Below, in pieces: positions 1-13,584 of a stretch of DNA of 64,000 bases. Made by a program: the position numbers and the translations under genes. Numbering within the stretch: the stretch's first letter is position 1; every line of letters starts with the position of its first letter. The notes under the pieces are model-generated. The model was not told where the DNA came from. It searched no databases and saw nothing but the letters and a program-made list of their open reading frames with translations. The DNA comes from Epinephelus fuscoguttatus (lineage: Eukaryota; Chordata; Actinopteri; Perciformes; Serranidae). The stretch is from NCBI RefSeq assembly GCF_011397635.1, contig NC_064760.1:33251856-33315855 (forward strand). Reading direction: 5' to 3'.

Positions 1-3000
1 CTGTTACCCTGTTTGAGCACATAAAATGTCACAAGCTATCTTAGTCTCTCTGGTTAACTTTAGAGGTGTCCTTGTCAAAGCTTTCACACCATATGTGTTT
101 GAGAGAAACAACTGGAATGCATTATCCAAATAAAAGTTGATTAAAGGGCATACGATGATACTTAGTGGCTTCTTTAATTTGTATGACCATACAAATAGGA
201 TTACACCACTCAATGTTTTGACTCAATTCTATTTAATAAATACAGTACTAGGTGTGTTAGTGTTGAGATGTCGCTATCAAGTAACTTTGTTTTTCATTTT
301 AGTCATTTTTCTTGATGTTTTATCTTGTTTTGAATTCACAAATTCATTCACTAAATGCCTGTTGCATTGACCTTTGTCAAACATTAGCAGCATTTAACCA
401 GCACACTGAAATATTTGGGCAATAATTGTAGAAACACCTGATGAGCCAAGGTTAATATAGTTACTGAGTTGTTTGCTTTTTTCTTTTCTTACTTTATGTT
501 TGTAAAACATTTTCATGTCCTAATCAAATGAGGCTTGATTCAGTGGCATAAGGGGCAGGCATCAGGTCTGCCAGGACTTTCTCAAGAGGCCGCTGGAAAT
601 TTGCCATCATTCCTTTGCAATTCACTGGATCTTATCTGATATTGTTGCTACTCCTGTAACGCATCAGCACTGGATCTTGAGGCCAAATTCATTAATATAC
701 ATGTACAGTATGAAGTTGTAAAAATAACTTGGCTTGAACACACAAATCTTTATTCAGTTAAGCATCCCTGTACTGCAGATACAGTAGACTTACAGGGCAT
801 CAGGGTGGTGCAGAGGAAGAACACCACAGTAATGACCCTATTTCAAACCACACTGTAGCTGTGGCTGTGGCTTTCAGCTTGGCAGAGTGTTTGATCACAC
901 ACAAATAAGCAGGAGGTGTGGGTGAGGGATCAAATGCTTGTTGCTGCTGTAGTGACTCCTTCTGGTTTGGTGCTGCCATAAAGTGAAAAGAAGCGGCTGG
1001 TGACTCCATCAGTTCTTAAGTTCTAAACAAGCTGTTGTTTGCAAGCCGTGTGCTACTGTATGTGTCACCAAGTACCGCAGGGACTCAAGAGGAAGTGAAA
1101 AAACAGTGTACCAAGAAGGTGTTTGTTGACGAGAATTTAACAAATGTGTTAAAGTGGTGGTGCACTTGAGCGCTCAGCAGCTGAGAACTATTTCAGAAAA
1201 GTAAACCATTGCTGCTACAGAAAGCCACTCATGTGTTTATTTCCTTTGGCCTAGATTACAGCACCTCCCTTTACTCCTGCCTTACTCCAGAGTTTGACAC
1301 CATACAGATCCCTTGTGGCATTGCTCTGGATAGTTGCAGTTGTGACAGAGCTCCTATCAGTCCAATTTTAGCCTCAGTGAGCTGCAATGTGTACTGTTGT
1401 GTCTTAGTCCCTGCTGCCATGAGGGTGGAAAAGCAAAGGTATTCTGATTATGCAGTCAGGTGTCTAAGTTATTTTGACATTTGCTCTTCAGATGTGTAGG
1501 AGCCATCTTTTTTTGCCTGTTGTAACTTGGGTATACATTCCAGGCATTAGGAAGCCTGTTGTAGCCCACTTTTTTTAGAATTGAGTATTTATTGAGTATT
1601 CACTGATGAATATATACATACAAAACAAAGCTAGAGAAAAATGTGTTTAAATGTATCAGATGCTGGCCCTGGTATTTAGGGAACAGTTTGTGATCTTTAG
1701 TCACTGATGCTTGACTCATGTGTCATGTTTGGGTGGCAGGGTTGTGAAACTGATTACATCAACAAATATTAAAAACACAACATGTTTGTTCCTCTCTCAC
1801 AAAAAAAAAAACAGTTGTCTCAACTTTAACCACAGCGTGTCCTGTTTCATTTCACCCTGTCCACTGGAAACAGTGATTCCGGTGGACATTAATACCTACA
1901 GTATCTATAACACACAGAACTTTAATTTGATAACAGAATATCAAGTTAGTAGACAAAAATACAGATTTGTGCGTTAGGTGTTTTACTTTGAGTCTGTGTG
2001 CATGTAGTGTGCAATGGAATCTGGTGGCTACTCATCAGACCAAGAATAGGAGGCAGGTCCTTACCAGCATAGTGTGAGAATGTCCCAGCTGTTGACTTGA
2101 TATGGTTATGAAGAGCAGCCAAATACTAAGTGAGGGCTGAGCACTGTTTCTTATCATCTGTTTGGATGGAGTGTGTAAGAACTGGACCTGGTTTGAAATA
2201 CCTTCTCTCAGAGAAAATGCTGTGAAACACGTTGCATTTCAGTGTAGGAATGCAAGCACATTCCTATATAACTAGAAACAGGATTAAGAATCTCACTTTA
2301 CTTCGCTGGCTTTTTGATATTCACAGGATTTCTTGGAACTTGGAACTTGATCTGAAGCAATTAGTCATTGATCTTAGTCTCCCATCAAGTGTTATTCTAC
2401 ACCTGACATAGTATCATATTGATATACACTGGGGACGTGTCTACTCTTTGTACCCGGCTAGATGTCCCTTAGACTTACATAGGGTCTATCAGCTGAGAAA
2501 CTGGATATCAAGTTAAAATGACAAAAACGTGCAGAGCCAAACATAGACATATGTAATAGCAACTATTAGACTAATGATAAGGTTTTATACATCATGAGTA
2601 TAGGGCTGAAAAGTGACAGTTATTGTGCTAAATTATTATGCTCAAAAAGATAAATGATTAATTATAAATGATTTGGATATACCTGTAATTTTCTGCACAT
2701 ATATATTTTAAATTGACGCATACTGCTAATCAACATTTTTCCCCATTTTCTGACATGTTATTGACCAAACAATTCGTTAATCAAGAAAATAATCAGTACA
2801 TTACTCAACAATAAAAATAATTGTGAGTTGCAGCTTTTCTATACATTGACTGTAAAGACTCGTGCTCACACAGAAGCTGGAAATGTGATCTGTCTCAGCA
2901 TGATATCATCTTGTAACAGAGAGATTGTACCCATGAAGCCTGTAGCTGCACAGCAGATTGTAAGGTAGTGATGCAGAGGGCTGAGGGGATGATTTAATGT

Positions 3001-4171
3001 AGTTTTGGATGAGTGGTGGGGGATGGTGGTAATGAAGCCTCTCCGTGTATCCCCTGGGAAGGTCACTGCACAGCACAAGTCCTGCTCCATCAGCCTGATG
3101 TCAGGCAGCTCTGTACAAATTATCCGTTTGCTCCACTCCGGCTGCCTTCAGTGCTGTCTTAAAGTGACCTCACCTCACCGATGAGGAGGCTGTTCTTGTG
3201 CACACTGTAGCCTGCCCCTTTTGTTTTTTTTTTTTTTAGGTGTAATACGGTAATGCACTCTGCAGTCACTCACCACAGCCAGTGAAGCGGCTTTTTCAGT
3301 CCTGCCTCAGATGTAGTCAGAGCAGTCTGGGAGGAGGTGTGTGGAGGTGGTGCGTCCACCTGGACCACTGTTTATCCTGGAGTACTGGGTCTCCACAGCT
3401 GCAGGGGGGGAGACTCCGGCACCCAAGCCTCAGGCTGAGGCTGGATCATGGGCTGTTCTGGCAGCAAAGCGTGCCTTAGTGCTCCCTGCGCTGCAGAGAG
3501 GGTAACTGGCTTCTACATTGTTCTACTCTGCAGTGAGGAATAGATGCAGATCTGGGGTACAGCAGGACAGGGTGGACTCTATTTGCTTTTGTAAACTGAT
3601 CACTGAAGTCATATTCGGCTTGTCTTACTTGGCTACTCTGTCTTAGGTTCATAATTGAATAATGTACGCTGTGTCATGTTAGTATGTCAGGCTGTTTATG
3701 TGAGTCATTATTTTTTAAAGAAAGGTATTAAACAGGAGGTAAACTGTTTTGAATTTGGATGCGTCAGTTTGAAGTCTAGAGGAGCACTGCAGCTACAGCG
3801 CAGCCTCCTCTGCAGAACTGAGTCAGAAAGGGAGAAGTAAAGGAGTTAGGCTGATAGACAGCATGTGCAAAGACTGAAAACATGACTTGAATGTCTGTTT
3901 TTCCTTAATCTCCTTCCCTTGTTGCTCTGGTACTGTCACTATATTCTCATTTGGCAGTCGAACACAATATCCTGGAAGGGAAACCTGTCTTCATTAGATG
4001 GTTATGTGTCAGGGTGTTTCCCCGACAGAACCTTTTAGTCTAATAGTAAATAACCTCTCAAATTCATAATGCTGACATTGCTCCTTTTTTAACTTAAATG
4101 TGAGGATTTAAGCTACAAAAACTGCTTTGACATCTTAATGTGCATGACTGTTTACATTTTTTTCTCCGCAG
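1..4171 (+). other. mtus1 intron / upstream sequence
   Basis: No exon recognised by homology on either strand. A purine/pyrimidine-mixed intron-like stretch; a short T run precedes 3240. It may hide an alternative first exon of the short mtus1 isoforms, but nothing here resembles the known one. Confidence 0.5.
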
Positions 4172-4238
4172 CGTGATGTAGCCACAAAGCAGTGCAGGGA
4201 TCTGTCCCAGGAGCTGGTCAACCTTCGAGAAGAGCTGG
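4172..4238 (+). CDS. mtus1: mtus1 exon (first in window)
   Basis: Acceptor ctccgcag and donor GTAAGT; 67 nt, ends in phase 1. Encodes [20 protein letters not shown] and two further residues, matching the [12 protein letters not shown] segment of human ATIP. Confidence 0.88.
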
Positions 4239-7200
4239 GTAAGTTAGATCACTTTATTCACACACCAGTTGTATTTAGTGTTGTCAGTACCAAAGTGCAC
4301 CCTTCTGGTACAGGGTCTGGTTTTAGTTCCTCTTTCCGGTGTATTTTTAGCATTTTGATTGTTCAGTTTAGATAAAAAGGTCAGCATCTGTTTAGATAAT
4401 GAGGACAGCTGTGTTTTGCTATGTTTGTTTTTATCATCATGTCTGTTGGGTTGTTTGGTTCACTTATTTTGTTTCTGTGATCTAATGCAGTTATTGATCT
4501 GGATCATTGTTGCTTTAATTGTGTCGTCTTTAACGTATGTTGGGCATTATTCTGCATTGATAAGTTTAGTCACTCGTACACTGCACAAATTCCTCCGGAC
4601 TGACAGTCATGCAGCTTAATCTAATCTGTATTTTATAGTTATAGTTATAGTTATAGTTGGTTATAGTTAGTTTGTACTGTGATGGGTTAACTATTCTTAT
4701 TTGGTGGAACTGGTGTATAAAAACTGCCTCGTGAATGAAATATTAGCATTTCTGTATGCAGGGGATGACTTAGTCTTGTTTGCTTTTACCCATCACATAG
4801 ATATCCCCTGTGTTTTTCTTCCTCCACTTGTTAATTGCTTTTTCCTCGTCTGAAAATCACATACGTATCACACAGTAGAGTGGTGTCAGTCCCCAGGGAG
4901 TTACACCCTGACCTCTGATCCTACACAGGAAGGGCTTCCAGTGGTGGAATGCCACACCACCTGAGGCCAACAATAACTCATCTTCTGTCCAGCCTAAGTG
5001 CTGTCACACAGAATAGCTTGGCACTTACGGGCAACCTCACACACCAGTTTTCATCCCTGTGACTTGAGGCAGCAGTAGTGTTGTGGCTCCTCCCCTCTGT
5101 CACAGCCTCGAGACTGCCACATGACCGCTCTTATACGCTGAGCACTGTTGTATCTGCGCTTTAACACATTCTTCACTTCAGGGAGACTGTGAGACAATCA
5201 CTGACCTCCAATGGACCTTTTGTATTCTGTGCAGTAAAAGATGTTTGAAAGTTCCAGACGCATTCTTACAAGTCCGCTTTTGGTTCATTCCTTCCTCAGA
5301 CTGTGTCCCTGCCTGCTTCCACGGTGATCTCACTCCTTCTACAGCAATAAATTACAGTCTTGGGCCACAGCCAAAACTGTGATACAACCACACCCCCTTT
5401 TATCATTCCTCACACGTAAAGTTATATCTAAGAGGGATCTGCCTTTTTCACCATCTGTGACACTTCAAACCCCATCACCCTGCTGAGTGTGGGCCAAAAT
5501 GCAGCTAACTTTAGATTAACTGGACCCTCCCCCATATGAGCCATGAGGTGTTTTTGTGGGGTGGATTTGGACCAGAAAGGCTCATATGACCAGATCTCTG
5601 TTACACATGGTAGCACAGTGCTGGACTCTGTTTGTTGAGCTGTACATGCCAAAGCCTGATAGATAGTCCCTATGTTAGCTTGGCCACTGTTCCTGGATGT
5701 GCTGCCATTATTCCACTCTTGGTAAGGTGAATCTTCATGCAGTGCAGTGTTCCTTTATACAGTTGCTCAGTTTTTAGCTGTGCAAAAACACCAACTTTTC
5801 ATTAACCTTCAGACAGCAGCAGGAATACACATTATAATCAACACGATTTGAGACTGTTTGTCTGTGACAGAGTTGTCCGACATCACTTAAATTGTAACCC
5901 TCAATGCAGATAGTGTGAGCCAGTAAACATACAGCATATGTGCAAAAAAACAAAACAAAAACATGACCTTTATTGTGTCCATTATAATATTGTGCCGTGC
6001 CCCCCAGTGTGTGTTTTAGAACTGGATATTAAACTGTAAGATAACTTTTATGAGGGAACGGTGCATGTACCTTTATTGTGCCCTGATGGTTTGTGAGAGC
6101 AGTGAGTGTACCTGCCACGTATTTTGTAGCAAAGCCGAGTAACATCTGGGTTCAATATTATTTTACGCCCACTACTGAAGTCATCGATTATGTCAAGTTC
6201 TAAGTAGTTATAGTTTATTGTCCTACCATGTATTTGAGACCAAACCTTTAAGAGCAAATCACCTGCTTAACACAGCAATAGATGCTCTTGTTCTGCACAG
6301 CTGCGTTTCTTACCATACACCGTGAGTGTGACTTCACTAGTGGGTTGAAGTTTACTCGGCAGGCAACACCAGCTGCTGGGTATCAACAGTGTTTGAGCAC
6401 AAGCACTTAAACTGGAGACAGGGCATGGAGTTGGTCACTGTCGCCCACTCCAGATCAGATATAAACACTCGAAGATGGAAACAGTTGGGAAATAGTGAGA
6501 CTGGTTTCCAGCACAAGAACAAAAACCACCAATTGCGCAAACTTAAAAATGGCAAATAGCAGCTGTGGAGGAAAGAAAGGCGTTCCTGATTGAAGAAATC
6601 TGTCTATTGTGTTACAGACGTCAAGATATTGTAAAAGAATAAAGAGACTTGTAACATAACTTCATCTGCCTATAAATAACTGCAGTGTAGTTGGCATATG
6701 CAGTCAAGTGCAAGAGGAACCTCCCCTTGAAAGTCACTTTTTCCATTCCTTTTTGGAGCTCATCTAGTGTCACACATTTACATCACAGGAGAACTTTGCT
6801 GAACGGAGTTCCTCAGTGGACATATCACATTTCTTACACAAGCAGTTACTAATAACATTTTTCCTTTGCCCTATTTTAATGAATATTACAGTCTACACAG
6901 CTGCATACAGTCACCAAACACCATGCAAATGTTCTGTCACCCTCTTAACAAGATAAAATACAACCTTTCTGTTTGTGATTTTCAGTTTCCTCCATCCAAT
7001 CCTCTGAACGGCTAGAGAAGGAGAAGGATGAGTTGCGTGTCGCTCTGGAGGATGCACTGCAAAAACTGCAGGAGCAGCACCAACAGGACCTGGCAGAGCT
7101 GGAGGAGAGACTACAGGCCTACTACCAGGCTGAGTGGGACAAGGCCCACCTCACCTACCAGGAGGAAACTGACAAGTGCAAGACTCTCATGCAACAGCAG

Positions 7201-10200
7201 GTGTGTTCCTGCTCACCTTTTAATTATGATTTGTATAATAGATTGTAATCATTTGTGCAGGAGGATTTACTTTCTTCTGAGTATCCTGCCGTGTCATTTA
7301 TGCTCTTCTATTATTACATGCATTTAATGGAAAACTGCCCTCTGTAAAGGCTCAGACACCTGTGGAGGGTGGGGTGTTCTTCGACAATATTCTGTCAGTG
7401 TAATCCTTGATGCGATAACGTTTTAAAATGCCAGTGTTTGTTTGAACTTCTCTTTGCTTTGTGAGAAAATAACTGTAAAGCAGCTTAATGCAGTACAGTT
7501 CTTAGTAAGATCAGTAATGCTGTGGTCAATAATGAAGTCTATCCTGTGTTCTCTTAAAAGATTGGAGAACTTAAATCCAATCATGAATCCATGAAGCTGG
7601 AACTAGAGAGCAGCCACACAGAGCAGCTGCAGGCTATTAAACAGAAGTATGAAAAGTCACTGGAAGGTGAGTGAACAGTATTTGACTGAAATAACGAAGC
7701 TGACTCAAGCTGAGAAAGTGTCTGGTGTATTTTAACTTTTGATGTTCTACCTCAGTTAACCAATGTGTGTGTGTGGGTTTATATATTGTGATTATCCCTG
7801 AGCTATCTTTTACAGTCTGAGTTTTCTGAGATATTTTCTGATGTCATATTACCTGTAAACCTTTTAGAGCTCAACAAAGTCCACGGTGAGGAGCTGCAGT
7901 CTTTGGAAAAAACTTTGAAAGAGACAGGAGCTGCTCTCTCTGTAAGCTCAACCTGCTTTTCCCTTTTATTAAAACAATTCACAAACAATGCATGTCAACT
8001 CATGGATTGATGAACCAGTGTGGTACTCAGCGACTGTGTTGTGCTGCGTATATCCACAGGGACGGATTGAAGAGCTGACTGTAGAGAACAACGCTCTAAT
8101 TGAGAAGCTAACTGCAGAGGAGAACAGGAGGAAACAGCTGGCCGAAAAGAGTCAGGTACTCTTATCTTGTGCTTATTATAGCAGAGCTCCACTTTAAAAC
8201 ATCTCATGACTCCAGTGTTGCCTGCCCTTGAGCAAAAGATGGCAAAACTATGAAGCCAATGATTACCAGAAATATAAACTACTAACAGAAACAAAAATCA
8301 GCACACGTTTTCTTCAGAGACCTTATATTTCTATGACTCTATTAGGTTGAATAACCATTTTTTACCATATAAAACAATTTGAACAGGAGTGGGTTAAACT
8401 CTCAATGCCGATATGGATGACTTGGCACCGATTCACAAGTGTCAATAATCAGTTATCTAAATATTTGTTAATAACGTGATGTTGACAGAACAAAGGAGGC
8501 GGAGTCCAACAGTGAGAGCAGTGCAGCACCCAGGTGACACACACACACTGGAGTTAACTTGTTATTCATCTTCACAAAAGGTGGATGTTGCAAGCATATT
8601 TGATTTTAATGACTAAGTAATTACAGTGAGGCGAACGTGAAGTGAGTAGTGAATACCTTCTTCGCCATCACCTAGAAACTAAGATTAATTGAGCAGAGCA
8701 ACTGTCAGCAGTGTTAACAAACGAGACCAGCGAGACGCTCATTGTAGCATTAAACAACTTAAAACACCTCTCTGGTGAAGACAATGGCCCTAATGTACGA
8801 AAAGCCCATCACTTATCTATGTGAATGTGAGTGGAGGCTACAGTTAAACATCAGTAAATCTGACCGAGTCGGAAAATTGTCATGAAATCTTATTCTAACT
8901 GACATCTAAGTATTTTCAGTCAAATATTTATATTTTGTAAAATCATTGAGATAGAACCATTTGGTTAAATTGGTCCTGGGACGCCAGCATTTTTACCTCG
9001 TGTTACACCTCTCTATGTTGAAACTCTAGGAGCAAGGCCTCTAAGCCAAGAACATATTGGGGTGAGATATTTAAATGTCAGCTTTTTTTCAACCACTACA
9101 TTTATCAACGCCCAATCATTGCTACACTGTGATCAGCGAGAGATAAGAATGTTTCACCAATCACACGTGAACCCTATCGTTGCATGATTTCTGCACTCAG
9201 ATCTGCTCTGGTTTGTACGCTAGATTGATAAGTGAGGGCCAATAAATCTGTGTTTAGCCTGTTTCACCTCAAAAACCCTGCGCCAGGCCCGCTCAGCGTC
9301 TTGGCTTTCTTCCTGGGCAAGAGAGGCTGCTCTCCACTGCTGGAGATGTTCATAACACACAACCTCCCCTTCATGTGATTCTCATACAGGCAGGAGACTT
9401 GAGGTGCTTCAAATGAACTAATTCATTAATTAATGTGGTAAACTTTTCAAAATAAAAAGGCTGAGGACCATTTAATGTTCAACAGTACATTAACTGCATA
9501 CTATTTCAGATGAAATAACTACAGTATGCAAACACTGGACACTACAGTGACATAAAAATATCACAGTGGGTTGGTGTGAGCAACCACAGATGGATACAAT
9601 CTGACTGGCACTTCCTGGTTTCTAAAAGCTAGCCTGTGGAGGCATTTGGGCTTCAGGGAAGTCGAAGGGATAAGGGACCTAGACAAGAGGCATACTGTAT
9701 ATACATAAACTCATCTGTTTTATTAAATCATGGGTAATTACAAATATGGTACAGTTTGTTTAAAATTAACAAAAACTTTGATGCATCGATAATCGTTTGA
9801 TAATCAGATCATTCTCCACTGAATCTTAATCGAATCATGAGGTGCCTGGAGATTCCCTCCCCTACACAACACCACCCTCCCTCTCTGCTCAGGGTGTAGA
9901 TTTTAATTTTCCCAGAGTGCTGTTGCACAGTGAGGATGCCACTCCTCATCAGTGTTAAGTAGCTGCCACATGCACTCAGCATTCTGCCCTGGCACAGTAG
10001 AGTCATTAAGGTAACTACCTCACATCACCCTGCTACTCCTCATCTGCTATTAATAATTAGAGCAGCATTAGCAACAGCTCAATATTGCATATTGGCCACT
10101 TGTAGCTAAAAAGGGACTGTTAGTTTAAACAGTACCCTCATGCAGAACACATTATTTGCATGTTTATATTTTTTATGTCAATGTGTATGACACCTTATCA

Positions 10201-11402
10201 TCCAGAGTTTCATTGCCTCTGTGAGTCTGGAGCAATGATCAATTTGTAAATGATGCACGGCGCCCTCTGTTGTATGGTTCTGGATTTATGGCCACATGAC
10301 ATTTATGACGCTGGCTGTACTCATATTTAAAGTCTTTAACAGTCCCTTAACATCTTGGCACTTATTTGCCCCACAGAAGGACTCCCACACGCTGTATCTG
10401 GAGCAGGAGTTGGAGAGTCTCAAAGTGGTGCTGGATATCAAAAACAATCAGCTCCACCAGCAGGAAAAGAAGCTGATGGAGATAGAAAAACTGGTGAGAC
10501 CTGAGGCAGATGATCATGATCATTAAAAAGGAACCAATAGAATGATTGAGGAATTCATGTGTTGTTGTTTTTGTCTTTCCAGACAGACAAAAATGTGAAG
10601 TTGGATGAGAGCCTTAAGAAGGTCCAGCAGGAGAATGAGGACCTGAAAGCCCGAATGGAAAGACATTATGCACTGTCAAGGTAAGAGCTCACAGTACAAA
10701 CTCATCTGTAGTGATGGAAACCAGACTTTAAAGCATCGAACCATCCGCCTCAATTCAGACTCCTCATGCTTCACTGAACTTTTGAAAGGCTGCATTCAAT
10801 TAAGAACATGCTGCGCTGTGGTATCGACCTGCATCCTGCAGTTGCACTGGGTGACAACTTCCTGTGATAAATATGGGCACTGTAGTTTAATGACAGAGTC
10901 CCAAACACACTGTCCTCACCAAATACACTATGTACTCCAGTTTCTGTGCTGCCGGGTTTAAGATGTGTGTGTGAGGCATCTGAGTTTTCACTGACATGGA
11001 TGTAATTTTTAATGCAACTTAACTGGTTTGTGGAGGCCGTAATTGTAGGTTTTAAGTTTATTTAATCAAATCACAAGTATATACTCTTAGTAATTAAATT
11101 TGATATATATGTGTCTGTAAACATTTGTTCTTTAGAGCATTCCTAACTTGTCTGTTGTATTGATGCATTACAGACAGCTGTCAACAGAGCAGGCGGTGCT
11201 GCAGGAGTCCCTTCAGAAGGAGTCAAAGGTGAACAAGCGCCTGTCGATGGAGAACGAGGAGCTGATGTGGAAGCTCCACAACGGAGACCTGAGTAGCCCC
11301 CGCAAGGTGTCCCCCACCTCCACCTCACCCTCCCACTCCTTCAGCCTTCAGTCACCTCGCAGCTCTGGCATGTTCTCCAGCCCTCCTGTCTCACCCAGAT
11401 AA
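4172..11402 (+). CDS. mtus1: MTUS1 (microtubule-associated tumour suppressor 1 / ATIP), C-terminal part, 8 exons
   Basis: Exons 4172-4238, 6986-7200, 7561-7666, 7868-7941, 8060-8155, 10377-10493, 10583-10680 and 11174-11402 join in phase to 1,002 nt (333 residues plus TAA). The product is a long, Glu/Lys/Gln-rich coiled coil followed by a Ser/Pro-rich tail that ends SPPVSPR. Stretches such as [20 protein letters not shown] and [18 protein letters not shown] are near-identical to the end of human MTUS1/ATIP as I remember it. In that family the C-terminal coiled coil mediates dimerisation and AT2-receptor or microtubule binding. The first exon seen enters in phase 0 after a good acceptor, so upstream exons (long-isoform exons or an alternative short-isoform first exon) lie outside the window or were not recognised. 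Neighbour pdgfrl is convergent, about 1 kb past the poly(A) signal. Whether this is the a or b fish paralogue cannot be told here. Confidence 0.93.
4632..4672. repeat. (TTATAG)n microsatellite
   Basis: Five to six copies of a TTATAG hexamer, lightly interrupted, in an mtus1 intron. Confidence 0.8.
6986..7200 (+). CDS. mtus1: mtus1 exon, coiled coil
   Basis: 215 nt between a tttcag acceptor and a GTGTGT donor. The frame continues from the previous exon (split Val codon). Rich in Glu, Gln and Leu heptads ([20 protein letters not shown]), no Pro in the segment: coiled coil. Confidence 0.9.
7561..7666 (+). CDS. mtus1: mtus1 exon, coiled coil
   Basis: 106 nt; acceptor cttaaaag, donor GTGAGT, ends in phase 1. 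Encodes [20 protein letters not shown] followed by [15 protein letters not shown], parallel to the human NAAHETSKLEIEASHSEKL region. Confidence 0.9.
7868..7941 (+). CDS. mtus1: mtus1 exon, coiled coil
   Basis: 74 nt; acceptor cttttag, donor GTAAGC. Completes a split Glu codon and encodes [20 protein letters not shown] plus AALS. Confidence 0.88.
8060..8155 (+). CDS. mtus1: mtus1 exon, coiled coil
   Basis: 96 nt, phase 0 at both ends; acceptor atccacag, donor GTACTC (weaker than the others). Encodes [20 protein letters not shown] and following basic/acidic residues. Confidence 0.88.
10377..10493 (+). CDS. mtus1: mtus1 exon, coiled coil
   Basis: 117 nt, symmetric phase 0; acceptor ccccacag, donor GTGAGA. 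Encodes [20 protein letters not shown], closely matching human [18 protein letters not shown]. Confidence 0.93.
10583..10680 (+). CDS. mtus1: mtus1 exon, coiled coil
   Basis: 98 nt, ends in phase 2; acceptor tttccag, donor GTAAGA. Encodes [20 protein letters not shown], matching human FQQENEELKARMDKHMA. Confidence 0.92.
11174..11402 (+). CDS. mtus1: mtus1 last coding exon with stop
   Basis: Acceptor attacag; completes a split Arg codon and runs to TAA at 11400-11402. Encodes the most conserved end of the coiled coil and a Ser/Pro-rich tail ([20 protein letters not shown]) typical of a phosphorylated, microtubule-binding C terminus. Confidence 0.94.
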
Positions 11403-12430
11403 CGATGGGCCCCTGCTTCCAGGAAGCACTCCCTCTCTTTTGAGTTATCCCTCTGGAATTAAGAGCCATGTTTGTTTCCTGTTCGCTTAGCAACACAACA
11501 GCCCGACTTTGGCTCTTTCAGGATCGGATGAACTCTCACACTTTCTGTACAGACATGCTACAGACTGTATTAAAGAAAAAGAAAAAAAAAAACAGTTGCA
11601 CAGAAGCACTTAATAAGCGAGGTCGCCTTGTTATTTTGCCTTTCACGTCTGATACTATAAATGGGGGGGAAAGGAAATCTCAGGACTTCTATATGATACA
11701 CTATTTTTGTTACTTGTTGTCAGAGGCTTGTCTGTCCTGAAGCTCAGTGCACATACACAGCACATGCAGTAAAAGATGCACACATGCATGCATATCAACA
11801 CGTGCAGACACAGCCCTGTTGTGTGAGTGAGGGCTTCTTTGTGTCTCTGGAGACCACAGCCATGGAAAGTCTGAATTCAGAGTAGCTGTGAATACAGACA
11901 ACACTCCTTAGAGCGCATTTTATTTGAAGTACGCATGAAATATGAAATTGCTTCCGTGGGATTCCTGCACCATTTCTTGCAGCTAACTCTGCAGGAGTCA
12001 CAGCCAGTTTGTCATATTACTAAAACCCTGCTGCTAGTCAGTACACCAGGGCTGTACAAGCCTCCCTCTATGTTCCGAGTTTCTTGAGGTTACTTTTTTT
12101 TTTTTTTTTTTTTTTAAAGGTTGGAATTTTTTACACCTGGGCTGTCAGTTAAAGTTTCATCTGTGGCCTCAAACATGTTTTTTTTTCACATTTGTTTGTT
12201 TGATCAAGGGACCAATCCAAGTCTTTGTGCATGAGTCTTGGTGATCACCCCTTACTGAACCCTCCAAATGCAGCTTTAAAGTTGGGGTCTTTGCGGAGAG
12301 TTGACCAGTAGAGGCTTTAATGTACATGTCAGAGGCTGCAGTGTCTCAAAAAGAGTAATTTATGTGGAATTTATATTATTGGTTTGTTGACCCTGTTTGA
12401 AATATGCAATTAATAAAGTCTTGTAAAAGC
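11403..12430 (+). other. mtus1: mtus1 3' UTR with poly(A) signal
   Basis: Non-coding after the stop. A canonical AATAAA lies at 12412-12417, so the transcript probably ends about 10-25 bases later. The stretch holds a run of about 22 T at 12094-12115 and no other reading frame of interest. Confidence 0.7.
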
Positions 12431-13430
12431 AAAGTCAAGATATATAACTGCGATCTTCATATTCTGACTCACAGCAGATGAAACTACTTGTGGTGACCTT
12501 ATTCAGAAGTATATTATAGGAATTCAGTTTTTCCTGGAACTCAGCAGGTATCAGCTCAGCCTTGTGACTGTTGTGTTTGAGTCTAATATACTTAAATGTT
12601 TTCTAAACCACAAACATTCACAGGCTAAGCTAACGTGGATTCCAAAATCATAACAACCAGCAACTATTCAACAAAGTGGAAACTGCAGCAAGTGTTGCGT
12701 TGGGCCGAAATAAGTTCTGGGCCCGCAGATCACATTCCACATACGGAGTGCATTAGGATGTCAGCCTGGCACACAGCTCAGCTTTAAACCAGATTCTCCT
12801 CTTCACAACATGTTACAAAGCCAGAGAAGGTCTCTGATGGCTGCTGCTCGCTTTTCCAGCATCATTATTTCATCTCAATATAACATGAAGGCTAAATGTG
12901 ATGTTTGATTATGTGTCCAACACAGCAGAGTGCCAGGGTTTACAACAGCAGGGTGTTGTCCCTGTCACAGAGAGGCCCAGAAAATCTGACTCCACCAGCC
13001 ACAACTCTAGTTTCATTTGTTAATTACTTTTAAAGTTAACATTTATTTATAAATCAAAATCTCAGTGTTTGATGAATGTAGCACTCATCTGAGTTACAGT
13101 TTTCTCTTGGCATTCATTCAACTTTTTGCAGAGTTTGGAAATCTAAAACCTACACCCTGCTGTCAGACAGTTTTGGCTTTTCTCTTATCAAATGTTTCCA
13201 GATAAACTCAGTAGACTTGAGGTCTGGTGACTGTGGAGGAAAAAGCCTTGCAGGTCAACACTCCTTGTTCTTTGGACTTCAGATATTTTGGGTTCATGTG
13301 TGGGCTCATTGTCCTGCTGCTAAATTAAACCTCTCCTTGGGCTTTGAGTCAGAGGAAGAGTAAAGCCTCTGCACAAATACAACTTGTTTTGGATCATTCC
13401 CAAATAAGACAGAAAACAAAAGAAGTAGCA
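12431..13430. other. Intergenic, mtus1/pdgfrl convergent 3' ends
   Basis: About 1 kb between the two poly(A) signals. Apart from a Tc1-like relic at about 13110-13340 I see nothing coding. Confidence 0.6.
13110..13340 (-). pseudogene. Tc1-like transposase relic
   Basis: Read on the minus strand, this shows a decayed piece that resembles the end of a Tc1/mariner transposase: a QQDNEP-like stretch, then SPDLKSTEFIWKHL, which recalls the family signature SPDLNPIE..W. No intact frame, no terminal repeats recognised. Assignment rests on these two motifs only. Confidence 0.45.
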
Positions 13431-13434
13431 AATC

Positions 13435-13440
13435 TTTATT
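13435..13440 (-). terminator. pdgfrl: pdgfrl poly(A) signal
   Basis: AATAAA on the minus strand about 145 bases past the stop codon; the natural transcript end for a short 3' UTR. Confidence 0.6.
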
Positions 13441-13584
13441 ATGTTATCACAATCTGCAAACTAAAAATACACCCATATTAATGTATATACATGATGATGT
13501 CATTAGGTCTCACTGGTTGGTGTGTTCCAGTTATATCTCAACAACACACTGACATCAAACGTAACACAGGCTCTTCTGCCGGGG

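Noticed and set aside
12094-12115. T-rich run as the tail of a minus-strand processed pseudogene
   Set aside because: No coding similarity upstream on the minus strand and no flanking duplication; a simple homopolymer in the mtus1 3' UTR.
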